From positions 1,984,001 to 2,048,000 of the forward strand of contig NC_061475.1 of the NCBI RefSeq assembly GCF_022581195.2: a stretch of 64,000 nucleotides of DNA. Reading direction: 5' to 3'. Within the stretch, counting starts at the first letter, position 1. Each line of letters opens with the position of its first letter. A model generated the notes under the pieces. That model ran no database searches. It saw only the letters and a list, made by a program, of their open reading frames with translations, and had not been told where the DNA came from. Shown here piece by piece: positions 11,609 to 23,900 of the stretch. Source of the DNA: Helicoverpa zea (Eukaryota > Arthropoda > Insecta > Lepidoptera > Noctuidae). The translations under genes and the position numbers were made by a program.

Positions 11609-14344
11609 GCTACACAGAAGATGTTTGCGGAAATACGCCGGTCGATGTACCCGCGAGATTCGCGAGTGTCCACTCTCATACGGCACGGTAATAATGAACT
11701 TAGTTTTAATCTCTCACTAAGTTTAAATATGTTAAAGTAAACGAACTGGAATTTAAAGATATAAAATACATAAAAACGTAAATGTAACAGAAAAACACAT
11801 TTATGTTTTACATGGATGAATTGTGTGACAGTCGATATGGCTACAAAGAATGTTACTTGGTAAATGATGGGAGATACCTGAGAAAGTATGGAAGATGAAA
11901 ACATTATGTGCTGACCTCAAATAATATTGGATTAGGTGAGGCCAGGAGGATGATGACGTATATTATATGGATCGCGGACTTTTCAGTACATGTGCATTCA
12001 TTACATATCTACATTTTAGAGAGTATACTCAAAGTCTTACTTAGATGTGAAGAAGTGCAAGTAACTAAGGATCCTATTGCACCCATCAATGTTACTGATA
12101 GTAATGCAACAAAAAAAAACATTAACAAAAAAATCAGCAATCATAACCCAACCTTTACAAATCCATTTCCCCGAAAACTATTCAAATGAGATATGTAAAT
12201 ACTTAAAAAAACCTAGCAACAAATGCAAATCTTGTGTGCAATGAAAACCGTCGGCCCACTGTGCTACATGCTCGGCGCGCGAGTCGCACGCGAGCGCGCA
12301 TGCGCCGATGTATTTACATTTTTACACCATAACTGGTTAATGAGCTTAGAAAGGACCCGTTTATTGGGAAATTGTTGTTATTTATGTACTGGGCTTATGT
12401 AAGCCCTGCTTTACTTGTTATCGTGCACTCCGTAACAAGATGGATTTGAAGTGGAACAAATTCCTTTTTATTAATTTTAAACTTACATGTAAGTTCTCGA
12501 GCAATCTTATTAAGCAAGCTAGCTATTTAAGACTTTCCTTCTCTTAGATAGTGAAGTATTTAACAACACAACACATACCTGTATATTACAATTAATAGCT
12601 TTCGCACCTCTCTCTTAATGTTATTCGGCTTTCAACATACACATTCCAACACCACATTTTAATATCCACAGGCTTAATTAAAATCACAACTACTTGCAAT
12701 AAGTATAGCATTACATAACTCGTTAATCATAGCAGATCAAAGCCAGAAAACATTAAACTTTAACGAGTGATCAAACTCCGATTAAAGTTCTTCTAATTAG
12801 TTTCTCGCTTAAACTGGCCGTTTCCGGATTTCTCTAGTTTAGCATATTGGGCTTTGGGTGACAACTTTCTTCTGAGAAAGTGATGGGCGGGGTTACCGAC
12901 GGGTTAGTGGTGACACCTGCCGATATTGTTATAAGTTCAGCATTCTTGGTTACGTAAGGCTGAGTAAAAGTGTCGGGTTTGCCCTTACAAGGTAACCAGA
13001 GATCAATGGAACGTTGTTATGTCGACTACTCGGCGCTCTTGTAGGCCTCATTGCTAAGGTAGGTAAGGTAGGTAGGTACAAAACAAGAAGAATTTCTGTC
13101 CAAAAAATAAGTTTTCACATAGCAAAAGGATGGAAGACTGCTTAAAGATCGGAGATGTGAAATCTGTTCAATTAACATTTTTGTCGCCTCTTGAGGTTTT
13201 GATCAGACTTTTCAAGCGCGAGCGACACTATTAAGTATAACGTCATGAACACTGATGAGTGAAGAACGTCCACCTTACAAAACAGGGGAGATCGAAGTGC
13301 GGTTCTCGTCAAAGAAATTTGCTCTTTTGAAGCCATGTGACACTATAGACGAACACAGTAACTTTTGCTGTATATTTCGACTAAATATCGTAAGTAGTAA
13401 ATTCGAAATGGTTAAAGATAAGATCTAAAAAACAACTCATTTACTCGAAGTAGGCTGAAAATCAGGACTTTTTGTAGGTCAGTTTTACAAAAGACAGTCC
13501 TAAAAACTCGTGTGTTTTGCTGGGCAGAAGAAACGATGGAAAAAACTCCCTAGCAGCGTTGTTCCATGTCTCTGTTCATAGAACTAACTGCAATAGGACT
13601 ATGAGAAGTACATATTAGTTACACAGACAGTTTATTAATATTGTCTTGTCTGAAGTATTTAATCGCTACATTCTCTCGGGGGCTATTCTCGTCTGGTTGA
13701 GTTGATTCCGGAATCCGAACGCGAAAGTGGGGCTTGCCGGCTGTTGCTATATTTAATAGCTTGCTGTTGTTTTGATGATTAACAACCTAGAATGTTCCCG
13801 GATGAAATATAATGTAACAATACTTATTGTAGTTTATTAATATTTACTTCTATTTTGACCAACTTTTGACACAGTCTGTCTACATGTCTTTCTATTTTAA
13901 CTCTCCCACAGCGGGTCTGCTGGAAGAGATTTCTTAAGAAATAAGGAGTGCCTTTGTACTTGATTGTTCCATTATTTTCTTGTGTCATAAATTGGTGGTA
14001 TTTTAATAATGTCTTACTGTATTTAACACGCTTATACATATTAGCTTCACTTGTAACTATGAATGTAAGAAAATCTTGGAATCTTAATTTGGTTAACTCC
14101 CCGGCCTTCGATAAGGATGAAACTAACTATTTAACTAACTATTTTTCCTTTGATATGTTTTGAAATATTTTTCATACAATGTTGGGTAAAAATGCGTTTT
14201 AAATTGAACTAGTCGAGATTAAACAAGTGTTACTTACATCTGCATAACAATGTAATCAAGTAAATATGGATTTTTATAACCACAAGTGACGAGACGGAAC
14301 TATACGTATTCGTACCGGATTTTTTTCTTTTAGAACATGAGTTA

Positions 14345-14531
14345 TCTATACCTAATATAAAAATGAATCGCAAAATGTGTTGGTAAGCGCATAACTCAAC
14401 AACGCCTGGACCAATTTGGCTAATTCTTTTTTTGTTGTGTTTGTTATTGTCAGGAGAAGGTTCTTATGAAAAAAAAATAGGGTAAAGTAGAGAAGTCAGT
14501 TGACAGGAGCGAAGCCGCGGGCAAAAGCTAG
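14345..14531 (+). mobile_element. short Helitron-like element with clean ends
   Basis: Starts A|TCTATACCTAATATAAAAAT and ends GAAGCCGCGGGCAAAAGCTAG|T, that is TC at the 5' end, CTAG at the 3' end and A/T host bases on either side. A GC-rich near-palindrome just before the end fits the Helitron 3' hairpin. 187 bp, non-coding. Confidence 0.68.
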
Positions 14532-14888
14532 TTTAATATAAACCTATACCTAATACCGAGAGGGGAAAATACAGGCTGTTAATTTTTATCCCTCTCAACG
14601 GCCGGGTGATTTAAAATTTCAAGCTTTTCGTGACCATAAGTTGGCTTATAGGTGCTAAGCTAAACTTTTACGGACACAATAACAGTCTTGATATGAAGAG
14701 AAACGTCAAGTCCAAGCCGCTATATAAGAGACTTTCTATTTAATAACGGCTAATAAGAAGTATTTATTTGATAGCTTTGTTACGACGATGAGCGAAATCG
14801 ACTCTTTGATTTTGAACAAAGTGCAGGTACCCGTAGGCAGTAAGACATCTTATATTTATGAAGGTATTGCTATTATGTATGAGAATTC

Positions 14889-15079
14889 AAACTTTTAGTC
14901 GGCCGATAGTTTGTTCGGGTTCATAAATAAGTATGGAAATGAATAGTAGTAGGTACGCCGAAACAACGATCAGGTATTTGGTCGGTATCAGAGCGACTAA
15001 AAACTGATTGGATTCACGATTTTCTTAAAGATTTTTTTTTTCCAACCACTGGGTCAACTGTCGGCCGACTGTTTAGTCT
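14889..15079. mobile_element. MITE (AGTCGGCCGA ends), uninterrupted copy
   Basis: Inverted ends ACTTTTAGTCGGCCGATAGT and AACTGTCGGCCGACTGTTTA, interior non-coding. Same family as 6325-7184; the two share the interior words ACTGATTG, GATTCACGATT and GGGTTCATAAAT or a close variant. Confidence 0.65.
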
Positions 15080-15331
15080 GGAGTCTGTAGTCTTATGAAC
15101 AGATTGCTGCTGTGAAAGTATGCAAAATAGAATTTATTGATATTGTTACTTAGTTATGTTAATTTATTGAGTTCATTCACCTCGCTTGGAAATGTTACGG
15201 AAAAGTGTGTTTACAATTTTGCATCATATTTTTAGGCTTTTTTTTCTAAAATGTTGCGTGATTATTTTTTTAAAGATACTATTTAACCGAAATGAAAAAA
15301 AAATATTTCGCAGTTGTAAAGCTACACTCTT

Positions 15332-15715
15332 GAGTGTCGTGGTGGCCTAGTGGGTAAAGGACCAACCTCTCAAGTATGAGGGCGCGGGTTCGATCCCAGG
15401 TCAGGCAAGTACCAATGCAACTTTTCTAAGTTTGTATGTACTTTCTAAGTATATCTTAGACACCATGGACTGTGTTTCGGATGGCACGTTAAACTGTAGG
15501 TCCCGGCTGTCATTGAACATCCTTGGCAGTCGTTACGGGTAGTCAGAAGCCAGTAAGTTTGACACCAGTCTAACCAAGGGGTATCGGGTTGCCCGGGTAA
15601 CTAGGTTGAGGAGGTCAGATAGGCAGTCGCTTCTTGTAAAGCACTGGTACTCAGCTGAATCCGGTTAGACTGGAAGCCGACCCCAACATGATTGGGAAAA
15701 AGGCTCGGAGGATGA
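15332..15715 (+). mobile_element. tRNA-derived SINE (family S1), full-length
   Basis: Flanked by the 17-bp target duplication TGTAAAGCTACACTCTT (15315-15331 and 15716-15732). The head carries pol III boxes: A-like TGGCCTAGTGGGTAAAGG and B-like GGTTCGATCCC. The body of about 300 bp ends GCCGACCCCAACATGATTG...GGCTCGGAGGATGATG, a short hairpin plus GATGATG tail. It is transcribed by pol III and mobilised by a partner LINE. It landed in a Helitron-like sequence whose 3' end follows at 15809-15812. Confidence 0.88.
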
Positions 15716-15732
15716 TGTAAAGCTACACTCTT

Positions 15733-15812
15733 CCCGGGTAAAATAGGCTATATGACAGACTATATACAGTAGTGCCCACGGGACGCGGGCGAAACCGCGG
15801 GAAAACGGCTAG
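15733..15812 (+). repeat. Helitron-like 3' end, interrupted by S1 SINE
   Basis: GGGACGCGGGCGAAACCGCG ... GGCTAG|T. Its 5' part cannot be recognised left of the SINE. Confidence 0.6.
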
Positions 15813-18489
15813 TAAGTTATTCTCGTATATTGTAGTATCTATAGTGTATAATGCCTAGTATATCTATACTTATATAGGCTATAAAGTACGACTATCGAGT
15901 ATTGTCGCATAAAAAGCGTGTGTTTTGTCGTACATTTTATGGCGAGCTTTACGCCCTTGTATCGAGAGAGAAAGTTACCTGTCGGCTGATGAATGTGACT
16001 GCTTTCGGACATTATAAGATTTAACTAAATATATTTATTTATTGCTAACTTATACCCACGATTCCGAATCATCGGATAATGATAATAATGGCTTCGATCA
16101 CACTTTGTATACTTTTGAAGTAGAAGATACGGAATAGGTAGTATCAGTCAGAGATAATCTATCCTTACATATTAGTGAGAGAATCTTCTTAAACGAATAA
16201 TATAATTCCTTCTCTGTACGAGAAGAGGCCTGTGCCCCGCATCGTGTCGTAAAAAAATATGATGAATACAAATTTTGAGAGCTTTGCACAATTGCCATAA
16301 TTATGACACGAAATAACTTACAATATAAAAAATACACTTTAATTAAACTCGTTAAAAAGCATTTATAATATTTCCCTACCGCTTTTAGCACCAAAAATAT
16401 TTGAAAAACTGAAGATTAAATAATAATAAATTCATGCTCGCATTCTTCGGATGCCACTTAATCGTAAGTCATTCATAACTTCTGTGCAAATTGTATTTGT
16501 GATTGTAATGCGAACATAAAACGCCTATTAATTGTTGTAATAGCTGCGTTGCGTGTAGCGGGTTCGATTCCCGCAATAAATATTTGTGTAGATCGCAGAT
16601 CCGGGTGTTAGAGAGATTTATGAGATCAGCTCGATTTATGATACGAATTACATTAACTCTGAGTATATGTTTTAACAACATCTACAATCCTTATACGATA
16701 CCCTATATATCGTTTAAAAAATGTAAAATTAAATAAACTGTCCATTAAAAAAAAAGTAGATCCTATGTAGTAACGAAAACCATATTTTTGCTGTAAATTA
16801 TGCTACGACTTGTATTGGTAAAATTGGTAAGTATTTAATATGATCTACACATATTTTATGTCATTATTTCTAAAATAAAAAATATCAAAAACTTACCTTA
16901 TAAAAACAACGTCACTTCAATTCCAAATTAAACCTCCTGTATAGTTCGTACACTTAAAAATCCCAAAAATAAAAATTAAAAACAAAAAAATTAGAAACCA
17001 AATCCGTTCGTTGACTGAATCACATTTTTCGAAATACAAAAATGGTTCAACATCACACTCCGTGTACTTTACTTAACTTTTGGGAAAATAAAAAAAAAAG
17101 TCTTTAAGTTTGAGTTAAGTGAAGGTGCGTGGTTTCACGACGCCCGGCGAACGTACACTGGCGCGCTCACTGAGTAACTTGACTGCAACTTAACTATCGC
17201 TTACCAGGGCCGCATTTGTAACTCACAAATTATCATTAACTCAAGAATCAGAGCTTTTAAATTAACTTCTGAATAGCTATATTAACTTAAGAACTAGTAT
17301 TACGCTGCTTCAATTCAAAAGTACCACAAATTAAAAAAAATACAAAAGTATTTTTATCGCAAAAATGCAATCGTAAGTCTGTAAATGAGCTCCTCTGTAA
17401 AAAAGTGTAATTTTTATATATGGTAGTTTTGAATTGAAGCAGCGATTAGTGTTTTGAGAACATATTAATTGCCAAATTTGTGTGTTTAATCGTATTCTTC
17501 TGACCAACTTTTACTAAGCGAACGGTATCGTTTCTTTTCTGTGAAATATGATGGTATTGACAGCTGCTGATTTTAATCTGTCTCGTAAAATCTGTGTTTA
17601 CAATAGAATTGAGGAAGCTGGTGAAAGTTTTGTGGACATTATGAGTTTGTCATTTACGTTATGATAAGATGTAGACGATATTTTGCTATAAATATTTTTG
17701 ATTCCTAAATAAGACCAAAATAGGTATGTGTTCCGTATAGTTATTGTAGTCTTAAAAAGTTAAGGGGAACTAAAAAAGCCGGTAAATCCAAGAGTATAAC
17801 AAAGCCTACAAAAAATGATCAATGTGTATCTCTCTTTTATAAGGATTCCAGGCTTTTTTGGGGAGGGAGAATCATCAAATAATCTCTTCCTTCAGGAGCC
17901 GTTTGCATACCAATAATAACACTTTTGAGCCATCTCGCAGCCCTAAGTAAGCCTGTTACAGCTCCAGTGATTAAGTTAACCGTGGTTAAATTAACTCGGT
18001 AAGTAGTTTGAGTGCAGTCCGGCCCTGCAGCCCGCGCCTACAGTTACATGATATTTTTTATAGGCTAATTTATTTGATGTCGGCAGGTGAGTTTTTGTGT
18101 ATCCTGTATAAGGGACTTGCTTCTGGCATGCTCAGGTAAAAACATTAGTTTTATGCTGTAATCAATTATTATTTAATCTTTAAAATATTGTGAATTTTTG
18201 ATTATCTTACGTCAGACATTGTTATATATGTAAAATTAAAATGATGTGAAAGTAAGAGAAAAAATAAAATAGAATTAAGTTGTACAAAATAAAATAAATA
18301 GATATAGGTAATTTCAAAGTCAAAGTTATAGTAATCCTATACGCCTTACTCAATTCTAAATCCCATATTTTCTCTTGAAAGAAGCAACAAAAACCACTGC
18401 GAAAAATAACCCTTTCATAAATAAAAAAAAAAATGTCAATTGAGAAGAAAAAGTTTTTACAAAATGGGCAGGGCAGGATGAAGGTTTTA
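15813..18489. other. AT-rich intergenic block
   Basis: One B-box remnant at 16545; a CpG-rich island near 17125-17215 (GTTTCACGACGCCCGGCGAA). No coding exon seen. Confidence 0.45.
16545..16590 (+). repeat. SINE remnant with B box
   Basis: CGTTGCGTGTAGCGGGTTCG, then ATTCCCGCAATAAATATTTG; a common lepidopteran pol III B-box remnant, not an intact tRNA. Confidence 0.5.
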
Positions 18490-19660
18490 TTTCCAATTTA
18501 TTTTTTTTTTATTTATTTATTTGAATCAGGCATCTAAGGCCCATAGAAAAATACAATACACGAATATTATAACATTAAAACATACACTAATACATATTTT
18601 ATTTATGTAACTTAAAAAACTAATGCACACGAAGTGTCGGCGTCGTGTTACGCAGCGAGGTGTCGCGTAGCCATCCTCGGAACCTCCGATAAACGACACC
18701 TTTCGGCCAAAACTCTTCCTTCAGGAATGTCTCGATGTGATGAGTTGGAACTCGCACCATGAACGAATTGAAGTTCGTATTGTGGCGCGACTCCAACTTC
18801 GCCACCCTCAAGGTCCAGTTTGTCTTGGATCGGACATACTCCACGATCTGCTCCACCGTCGTGGTGTGATGTAGACGGGACACGTACAACTGCGTCGTTG
18901 GTACTGCAGGACGCAGCAGGATGTTGGGTCCAGTTTGTGCGGTACCGCACTGATTCCTACAAGGTGGCCTCTTCTTTCTCCTTTCAACCTTTATGAAGCC
19001 ATCTTTGTCGCACATGTCCTTCTTAGAACCAGTCTGTGGCTGTGAGGTGCCACGGGTTTGTTTACCCCCTTTTGCTTTGGCCCGCTTTGTTTGCGTCACA
19101 ACGGGCTTGTTGGTGGCTGCTACTGCCGCGTAGGCGCGTTTGGGGGTTAATGTTCCTACGCATGTCTCGGCCGCAGGTGTTGACACAGCAGCGGCGGCGG
19201 CGGCGGGGCGGGGTGCGTCGTCAGCAACATCGGCGATCGGTGACGCACTCGAATTCGCCGACTCGAAACTGATGACCGACGCATTTTGCGCCCCGCGACG
19301 TGTATTCACATTGATTATATCTAATGACCCACTTATGGAAACAGCGTTGCGCAACAACGCCACTTCACCACGCAGGTCACTGATGGTAACCTGTGAAGCT
19401 TCCATCTTCGACTTCATATCCTCCAGGCTTGCCTTCAGACACGTTATGTCTTTCAGCAGCCTGGTGACGTCGACGTGATCGAACGTGACGGGAGGCAGCT
19501 TATGCAAGTCCTTCGCCACGAATTCAGGCACGTCGTCAGGATCCGTCCTTTTCAGCAGGGAGATGATGTCCTGCAGGCTCTTGTCGCCACCGTCCCTTCG
19601 GCGGGATGGCATCTGCTCGAGTAATTATGAATGAAGCCTCCAATAAAAATCGAAATGAAT
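18490..19660 (-). mobile_element. ORF1-only non-LTR element with LINE 3' tail
   Basis: Extent of the element carrying the 330-residue ORF1. The 3' end is at the low-coordinate side, where the minus strand runs TGATTCAAATAAATAAATA into an A-run. The 5' end is uncertain and placed just upstream of the ATG. I looked for a target-site duplication of the sequence next to the A-run and did not find one near the ORF start. Confidence 0.5.
18620..19612 (-). CDS. ORF1-like (Gag-like) protein of a non-LTR retrotransposon
   Basis: Uninterrupted 330-residue frame starting MPSRRRDGGDKSLQDI. Residues about 45-100 look like a coiled coil (LLKDITCLKASLEDMKSKME and on, leucine-spaced). An Ala/Pro-rich low-complexity region with several Lys/Arg patches follows (about 130-200). 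The C-terminal 100 residues form an RRM-like module containing LYVSRLHHTTTVEQIVEYV and the signature FWPKGVVYRRFRG, which I recall from ORF1 proteins of insect LINEs. There is no CCHC knuckle. Such proteins bind element RNA in a cytoplasmic RNP. Just past the stop, at 18500-18620 on the minus strand, comes a tail with ATGGGCCTTAGATGCCTGA, TAAATAAATA and an A-run, a lepidopteran LINE 3' end. No endonuclease or reverse transcriptase follows, so the copy is ORF1-only, yet the frame is intact. It could be a deletion derivative or a co-opted gene. Confidence 0.68.
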   Translation of the reverse strand: MPSRRRDGGDKSLQDIISLLKRTDPDDVPEFVAKDLHKLPPVTFDHVDVTRLLKDITCLKASLEDMKSKMEASQVTISDLRGEVALLRNAVSISGSLDIINVNTRRGAQNASVISFESANSSASPIADVADDAPRPAAAAAAVSTPAAETCVGTLTPKRAYAAVAATNKPVVTQTKRAKAKGGKQTRGTSQPQTGSKKDMCDKDGFIKVERRKKRPPCRNQCGTAQTGPNILLRPAVPTTQLYVSRLHHTTTVEQIVEYVRSKTNWTLRVAKLESRHNTNFNSFMVRVPTHHIETFLKEEFWPKGVVYRRFRGWLRDTSLRNTTPTLRVH

Positions 19661-20719
19661 ATGAATGAACTTCATCAAGCCGGAAAGAGACAAATTCTTA
19701 TATCATTCTCACGCTAATTCACTATCGTTTGTTTTGTTCAAATCTACGCAAAATTCATTAATATATTCATTATTAATTTATACAAGCCAATATTCTTCAG
19801 GTTGAGAAAGTTTTATAGTTTGCGAACATGTGACATATGTATAGATGTATAAATAAAATTATTATAATACGAAGAAAAGTAAAAGTGAGAAAATGTCATA
19901 ACTTTCTTAGTCAAACGGTCAAATTGAGTTACATTGCGTTGTGTGGCGTATCGTTAGCGACATTGGCGTGTGCGCAGGATTTCAGAAAACCCAGTTCGAA
20001 CAAGAAAATCTGATGTTTTTACAATAAAAAGTGACAAGTCTATTTTCTAGTTGTTATTAGAAAGCCGATGCCTTCTATAAGCCAATACAATAATAATCTA
20101 CATGAACATGGTAAGTAAATAGATAAAAAATGGTTCAGAATTTGCAAAGAGAATGTGAAAACTGACTTCGTACCGTGTGTTGGGTCTCATTTCTCTACTT
20201 AGTACCTACACATTATTTAGCTTTAGTAGAAATTATTTTCATTCATAATTTATATTATTCGAATCATTTGTAGATTTCTTAAAAATCTTGAAAAATCGTG
20301 TAATGTGAATTACTGCAAACGTTGAGTTGCTATTAAATTACATTCAATTTCAGTTTATTGGATCTTCTAAACATTCCTGTATGTTGGCGCCGCGCCGGTG
20401 AAAATCTGACGCAATGCACTTAGCTCCTTCGAGATCACGGTTTTCTTAACAATTTGTACACACTGTCTGAACAGTGTGAAAGTTATAGACGGAGTTCAGT
20501 CGGCTGAAAACAAAGCAAACTTTAACGAGAATGTTAACACAACAAGGTTAAGGGATAAGTTAAGTTATTCATGGTAGGACAGTAAACCGTATCTTTTGAA
20601 TTGGTATTTTAAAAGAGCCACGTTTACATTTTTTAAGGTCATCATTTGTTGTAATTTTTAAACGACTTCAAAAAAAGGAGATACTCACATTTGAATAAAA
20701 AACGGTTCAGTCACCTACG

Positions 20720-20930
20720 TAAATCTATATTTAATAGGTAGGTACAAAACGAGCAAAGATTGGTTTGTTCGTTTGTTTGCATCGAATAACCTACGGATCT
20801 ACTGAACAGATTTGAATACCGAATTTTATCACTACAAGCTACATTCTCTGCGCTGAACAGCCTATGTTTTTTCCGGGTATGGGAGGAAGTTTCTCCGGGA
20901 CGCGGGTGAAACCGCATGAAACAGCTGGTT
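20720..20930 (+). repeat. diverged Helitron-like copy
   Basis: CTACTGAACAGATTTGAATA and CGGGACGCGGGTGAAACCGC, ending CAGCTGG|T instead of CTAG. Confidence 0.5.
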
Positions 20931-21958
20931 AAAATAAAGAAATATTGAAGTAAGGAAGATCGAAGTGAAAAAAAGAAGATTGAAAGCGGTTTATTAAAAT
21001 CACATTGACGTCTAATATTATTACTTATTTATTATTAAAACAAAATGCCCATAGCTTATACCATACAAACCGCACGTGTCAAAAGCGTTGTCCACTCAGA
21101 TACGTAGGCATAATATAATATTACCACAAAGAACTTTCTACTTAAAAGCAGGATGCGAAGAAAAGTTGATCATACTTTCTTAGGTCAATAGTTTACGTGG
21201 CACTTCCTGAGGCCGTAGATCCTTGATATCATGTCTTTGTTTGTCTGTTTGTTACGCTTTCACGGTGAAAATGCTGTAAATATTAAATTTCTGAATCTAT
21301 GGATACAACGCTCTTATGCAGATTGATACAACGATCTTAGGGAGAAACTAGGAAGAGCTACCTAAAAAAGGTTCAATATGATCGGGTGAATCTTCCTAAC
21401 AATCAACGAAAGAAACTCTTGACCTTTAAATGGATTTAATACATACAAGTATCAGTAGATTATGATGGCTTTCAGATTCGAATTACAACTCAAATTCCAT
21501 TCCATTTGCAAATCTTGACTCAAAAACATCGAAAGTCATCACTGACTGGCGCAGACGCATTGATTGATATAGAGATGAGATTGGACACAGAGGTCACGAA
21601 CATGACAGTGACCGCTCTGGTGGAAAGTGCAAGTCTTGCATTATGTATGCCGTTGCTAATAAAATGGCTATAGATATGTAGCTATGTAGGTTATAGGTAA
21701 AAAATATTATAGGTAAGGATTGTTTGACCAATAGTTTTAAAGGACTATCTGATTTGACGCAGTTTGAAAACCCACTGTTCCTATGTCTACTGTGTAGCCT
21801 ATGATACTCAGGAAGAGTGTAGCTTTCTATCAAAGAAATATTTTTTCAAATATGAAATGAAATGAAATGAAAATATTTAATAGGACGGTAGCTTCGGAGC
21901 CTTTATGGCACAAAGAAATAGACAAAAGTTTTCTCTTTATACAATTAGTATAAGATAC

Positions 21959-22358
21959 CTGGGGCCCGATTCTCCTAGTTAATAATGTCAAAATCGAATA
22001 GAAATCGAATCGCAATATGATCGTAATAGCAGTTTTAACCATATCGGGCATTCTGCTACTAATAAAAGACCAATCGTATTCGATTGACATTTGATTGGTG
22101 TGCGATTGGTCTGCTATTTTGGTGATTTTGGTCTACACGGTAGTTTGCTGTACAATCATTTTGCAATCGTAAGTCATTTGCAGACAAAATGATTAATTAT
22201 TGAATGACAGAAAAGGATAAAAACGTTTATTTCAAAGAAAAAATAGCGGAATGCCACATACGCTTCAATCGTAATCGAGTCGGGATTGGATATCAGTCGA
22301 ATCGAGTCGAACGTGAATCGTATGACGCTTAAGTAAAATTAAGAGAATCGGGCCCCAG
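21959..22358. mobile_element. TIR MITE with CTGGGGCCCGATTCTC ends
   Basis: Inverted ends CTGGGGCCCGATTCTC (21959-21974) and GAGAATCGGGCCCCAG (22343-22358). The 400-bp interior repeats ATCGAAT/ATCG-type words, many facing each other, and is non-coding. I could not fix the target duplication. Confidence 0.75.
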
Positions 22359-23489
22359 TTGAAGCAATGCCGTGACATTCTCGATGTATTTGCTAAAACC
22401 ATGAAACATACAATTTTAACGCCATTTGTTTACAACATTTTACCCAACTGCCATACATTACCTACTACATAAGTACACTTCTTCCAAACACACCATTCCT
22501 CAAGCATGACGGGCTCAGCCTACACCATCGGAAGAGAAATGCGATATTATAAGTATTAAGTATGTTGTAAGATTATTTGCTATGTCCGAGTGGACTGGGG
22601 CTACACATGGTCTGGGCACTTTCTTCGGCACGCCTTCTTGCGTAACTCGAAGAGCTTGTGACGTCACACGCGAAGCTTCGGTTAAAGAATGTAGGTATGA
22701 TACATTCTTTGTAGCTGAGATTTTTTATGTGTGTATTGCTGATTGAGTAGGTGGTGATTATAATTACGTCTTACTAGAGTTGAACTTGACTAGTAGGTAA
22801 TTCAACGCGGTTCCTCGAGGAATGTGAGAAGACTATCCAGATAAAAAGAAGACTGAGTACTTAAGTATAATATATGGTTTCTTAGACCCAATAGTCTATC
22901 ACAGTAGGTACTAAATTCCATTTAGCAGTTTAGGCGAGAAGGTGCGGCATATAGACAGTAGCTTTGGCATTTATAATTTTTTTAAGAATTGCTAAATAAG
23001 TTTTTTCAGCTGCTGCTACCGTAATAATAAAACGGTCTGCTTTGTATGAAATATTGAATAACACGAAATTCGAACAGCACCAAAATCTTTTAAATCTCAC
23101 TGTCAGTTTTGTTGTAGGTACTTATAAAGTTTTCAAACGATCAAATGTTAGTTTCTACCTGGAAGTTAAACAATATCTATAGTTTATGGTGTACAACGCC
23201 ATGGTCATAACATAGATAATAAAAAAAAATCTTCAATTAAGCAACATACTCCTCTCTCCTCGTACCAAAGTATGAATGAACGAAACTTTCTTGCCTCAGG
23301 CGACGAAAGCACACCTGTGTAATAATATCCACGCAACACTGATACGCTTATTAATAATTATTACTGCCTACTTATTACGCCTACTGAATGGCTGGTTACA
23401 CCTGTGAACACTTGGGATTTCAGGTCATACGTAGTGGCTATTAAGTAATCGGTGTTCAGGATAACTCTTTCAAAAATCTTACTGTTACT

Positions 23490-23720
23490 GTTACAGCCTT
23501 TTTATCGCCCCACTGCTGGGCACAGGCCTTCTCTCACACGGAGAAGGATTGAGCATTAATCACCACGCTTGCTCAATGCGGTTTGGTGATTTCAGACTTT
23601 ATAGTCCAGGTTTACTCAAGATGTTTTCCTTCACCTTTTTATCAGCCACTGGTGTCCAAGATATACTTAGAAAAATCTTAGGAATGTGATAAATGTCTGC
23701 ATGGGATAAGTTTGACAGTG
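23490..23720 (+). repeat. non-LTR-derived dispersed repeat
   Basis: CCCACTGCTGGGCACAGGCC, TTCTCTCACACGGAGAAGGA, then CAATGCGGTTTGGTGATTTC and AGATGTTTTCCTTCACCTTT. I recall this as a common lepidopteran repeat. A shorter relative is at 35265-35320. Confidence 0.6.
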
Positions 23721-23829
23721 AAATGGAACAATTAGTGAAAACTAACACTACTTTCCAACGAAAAGCTTATGGCTTTACAAATTGGCATCTTTTAGATTGC
23801 TGGTGAGATCTTTGTTTCATCTTCATCGT

Positions 23830-23900
23830 CTTACCCCCATCGCAATTTTATGTCGGTTGTTGGAGCAGTATGTTTTCTTCTTCATTCTGTCTTTGTTTGT
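23830..23900 (-). repeat. S2 retroposon tail fragment, diverged
   Basis: CATCGCAATTTTATGTCGGT, then GCAGTATGTTTTCTTCTTCA. Confidence 0.45.

Larger units (their letters stand above)
8400..14344. other. intergenic block, mostly unrecognised
   Basis: Apart from the unrecognised frame (8767), the S3 fragment (10128) and the tandem pair (11296), nothing is recognised. A CpG-rich spot lies at 12260-12310, and a stretch at 9840-10010 has a loose coding look (frame with GGKCYNC) but is broken by stops. Confidence 0.4.

Noticed and set aside
16545..16590. possible tRNA
   Set aside because: B box only, followed by sequence typical of SINE remnants.
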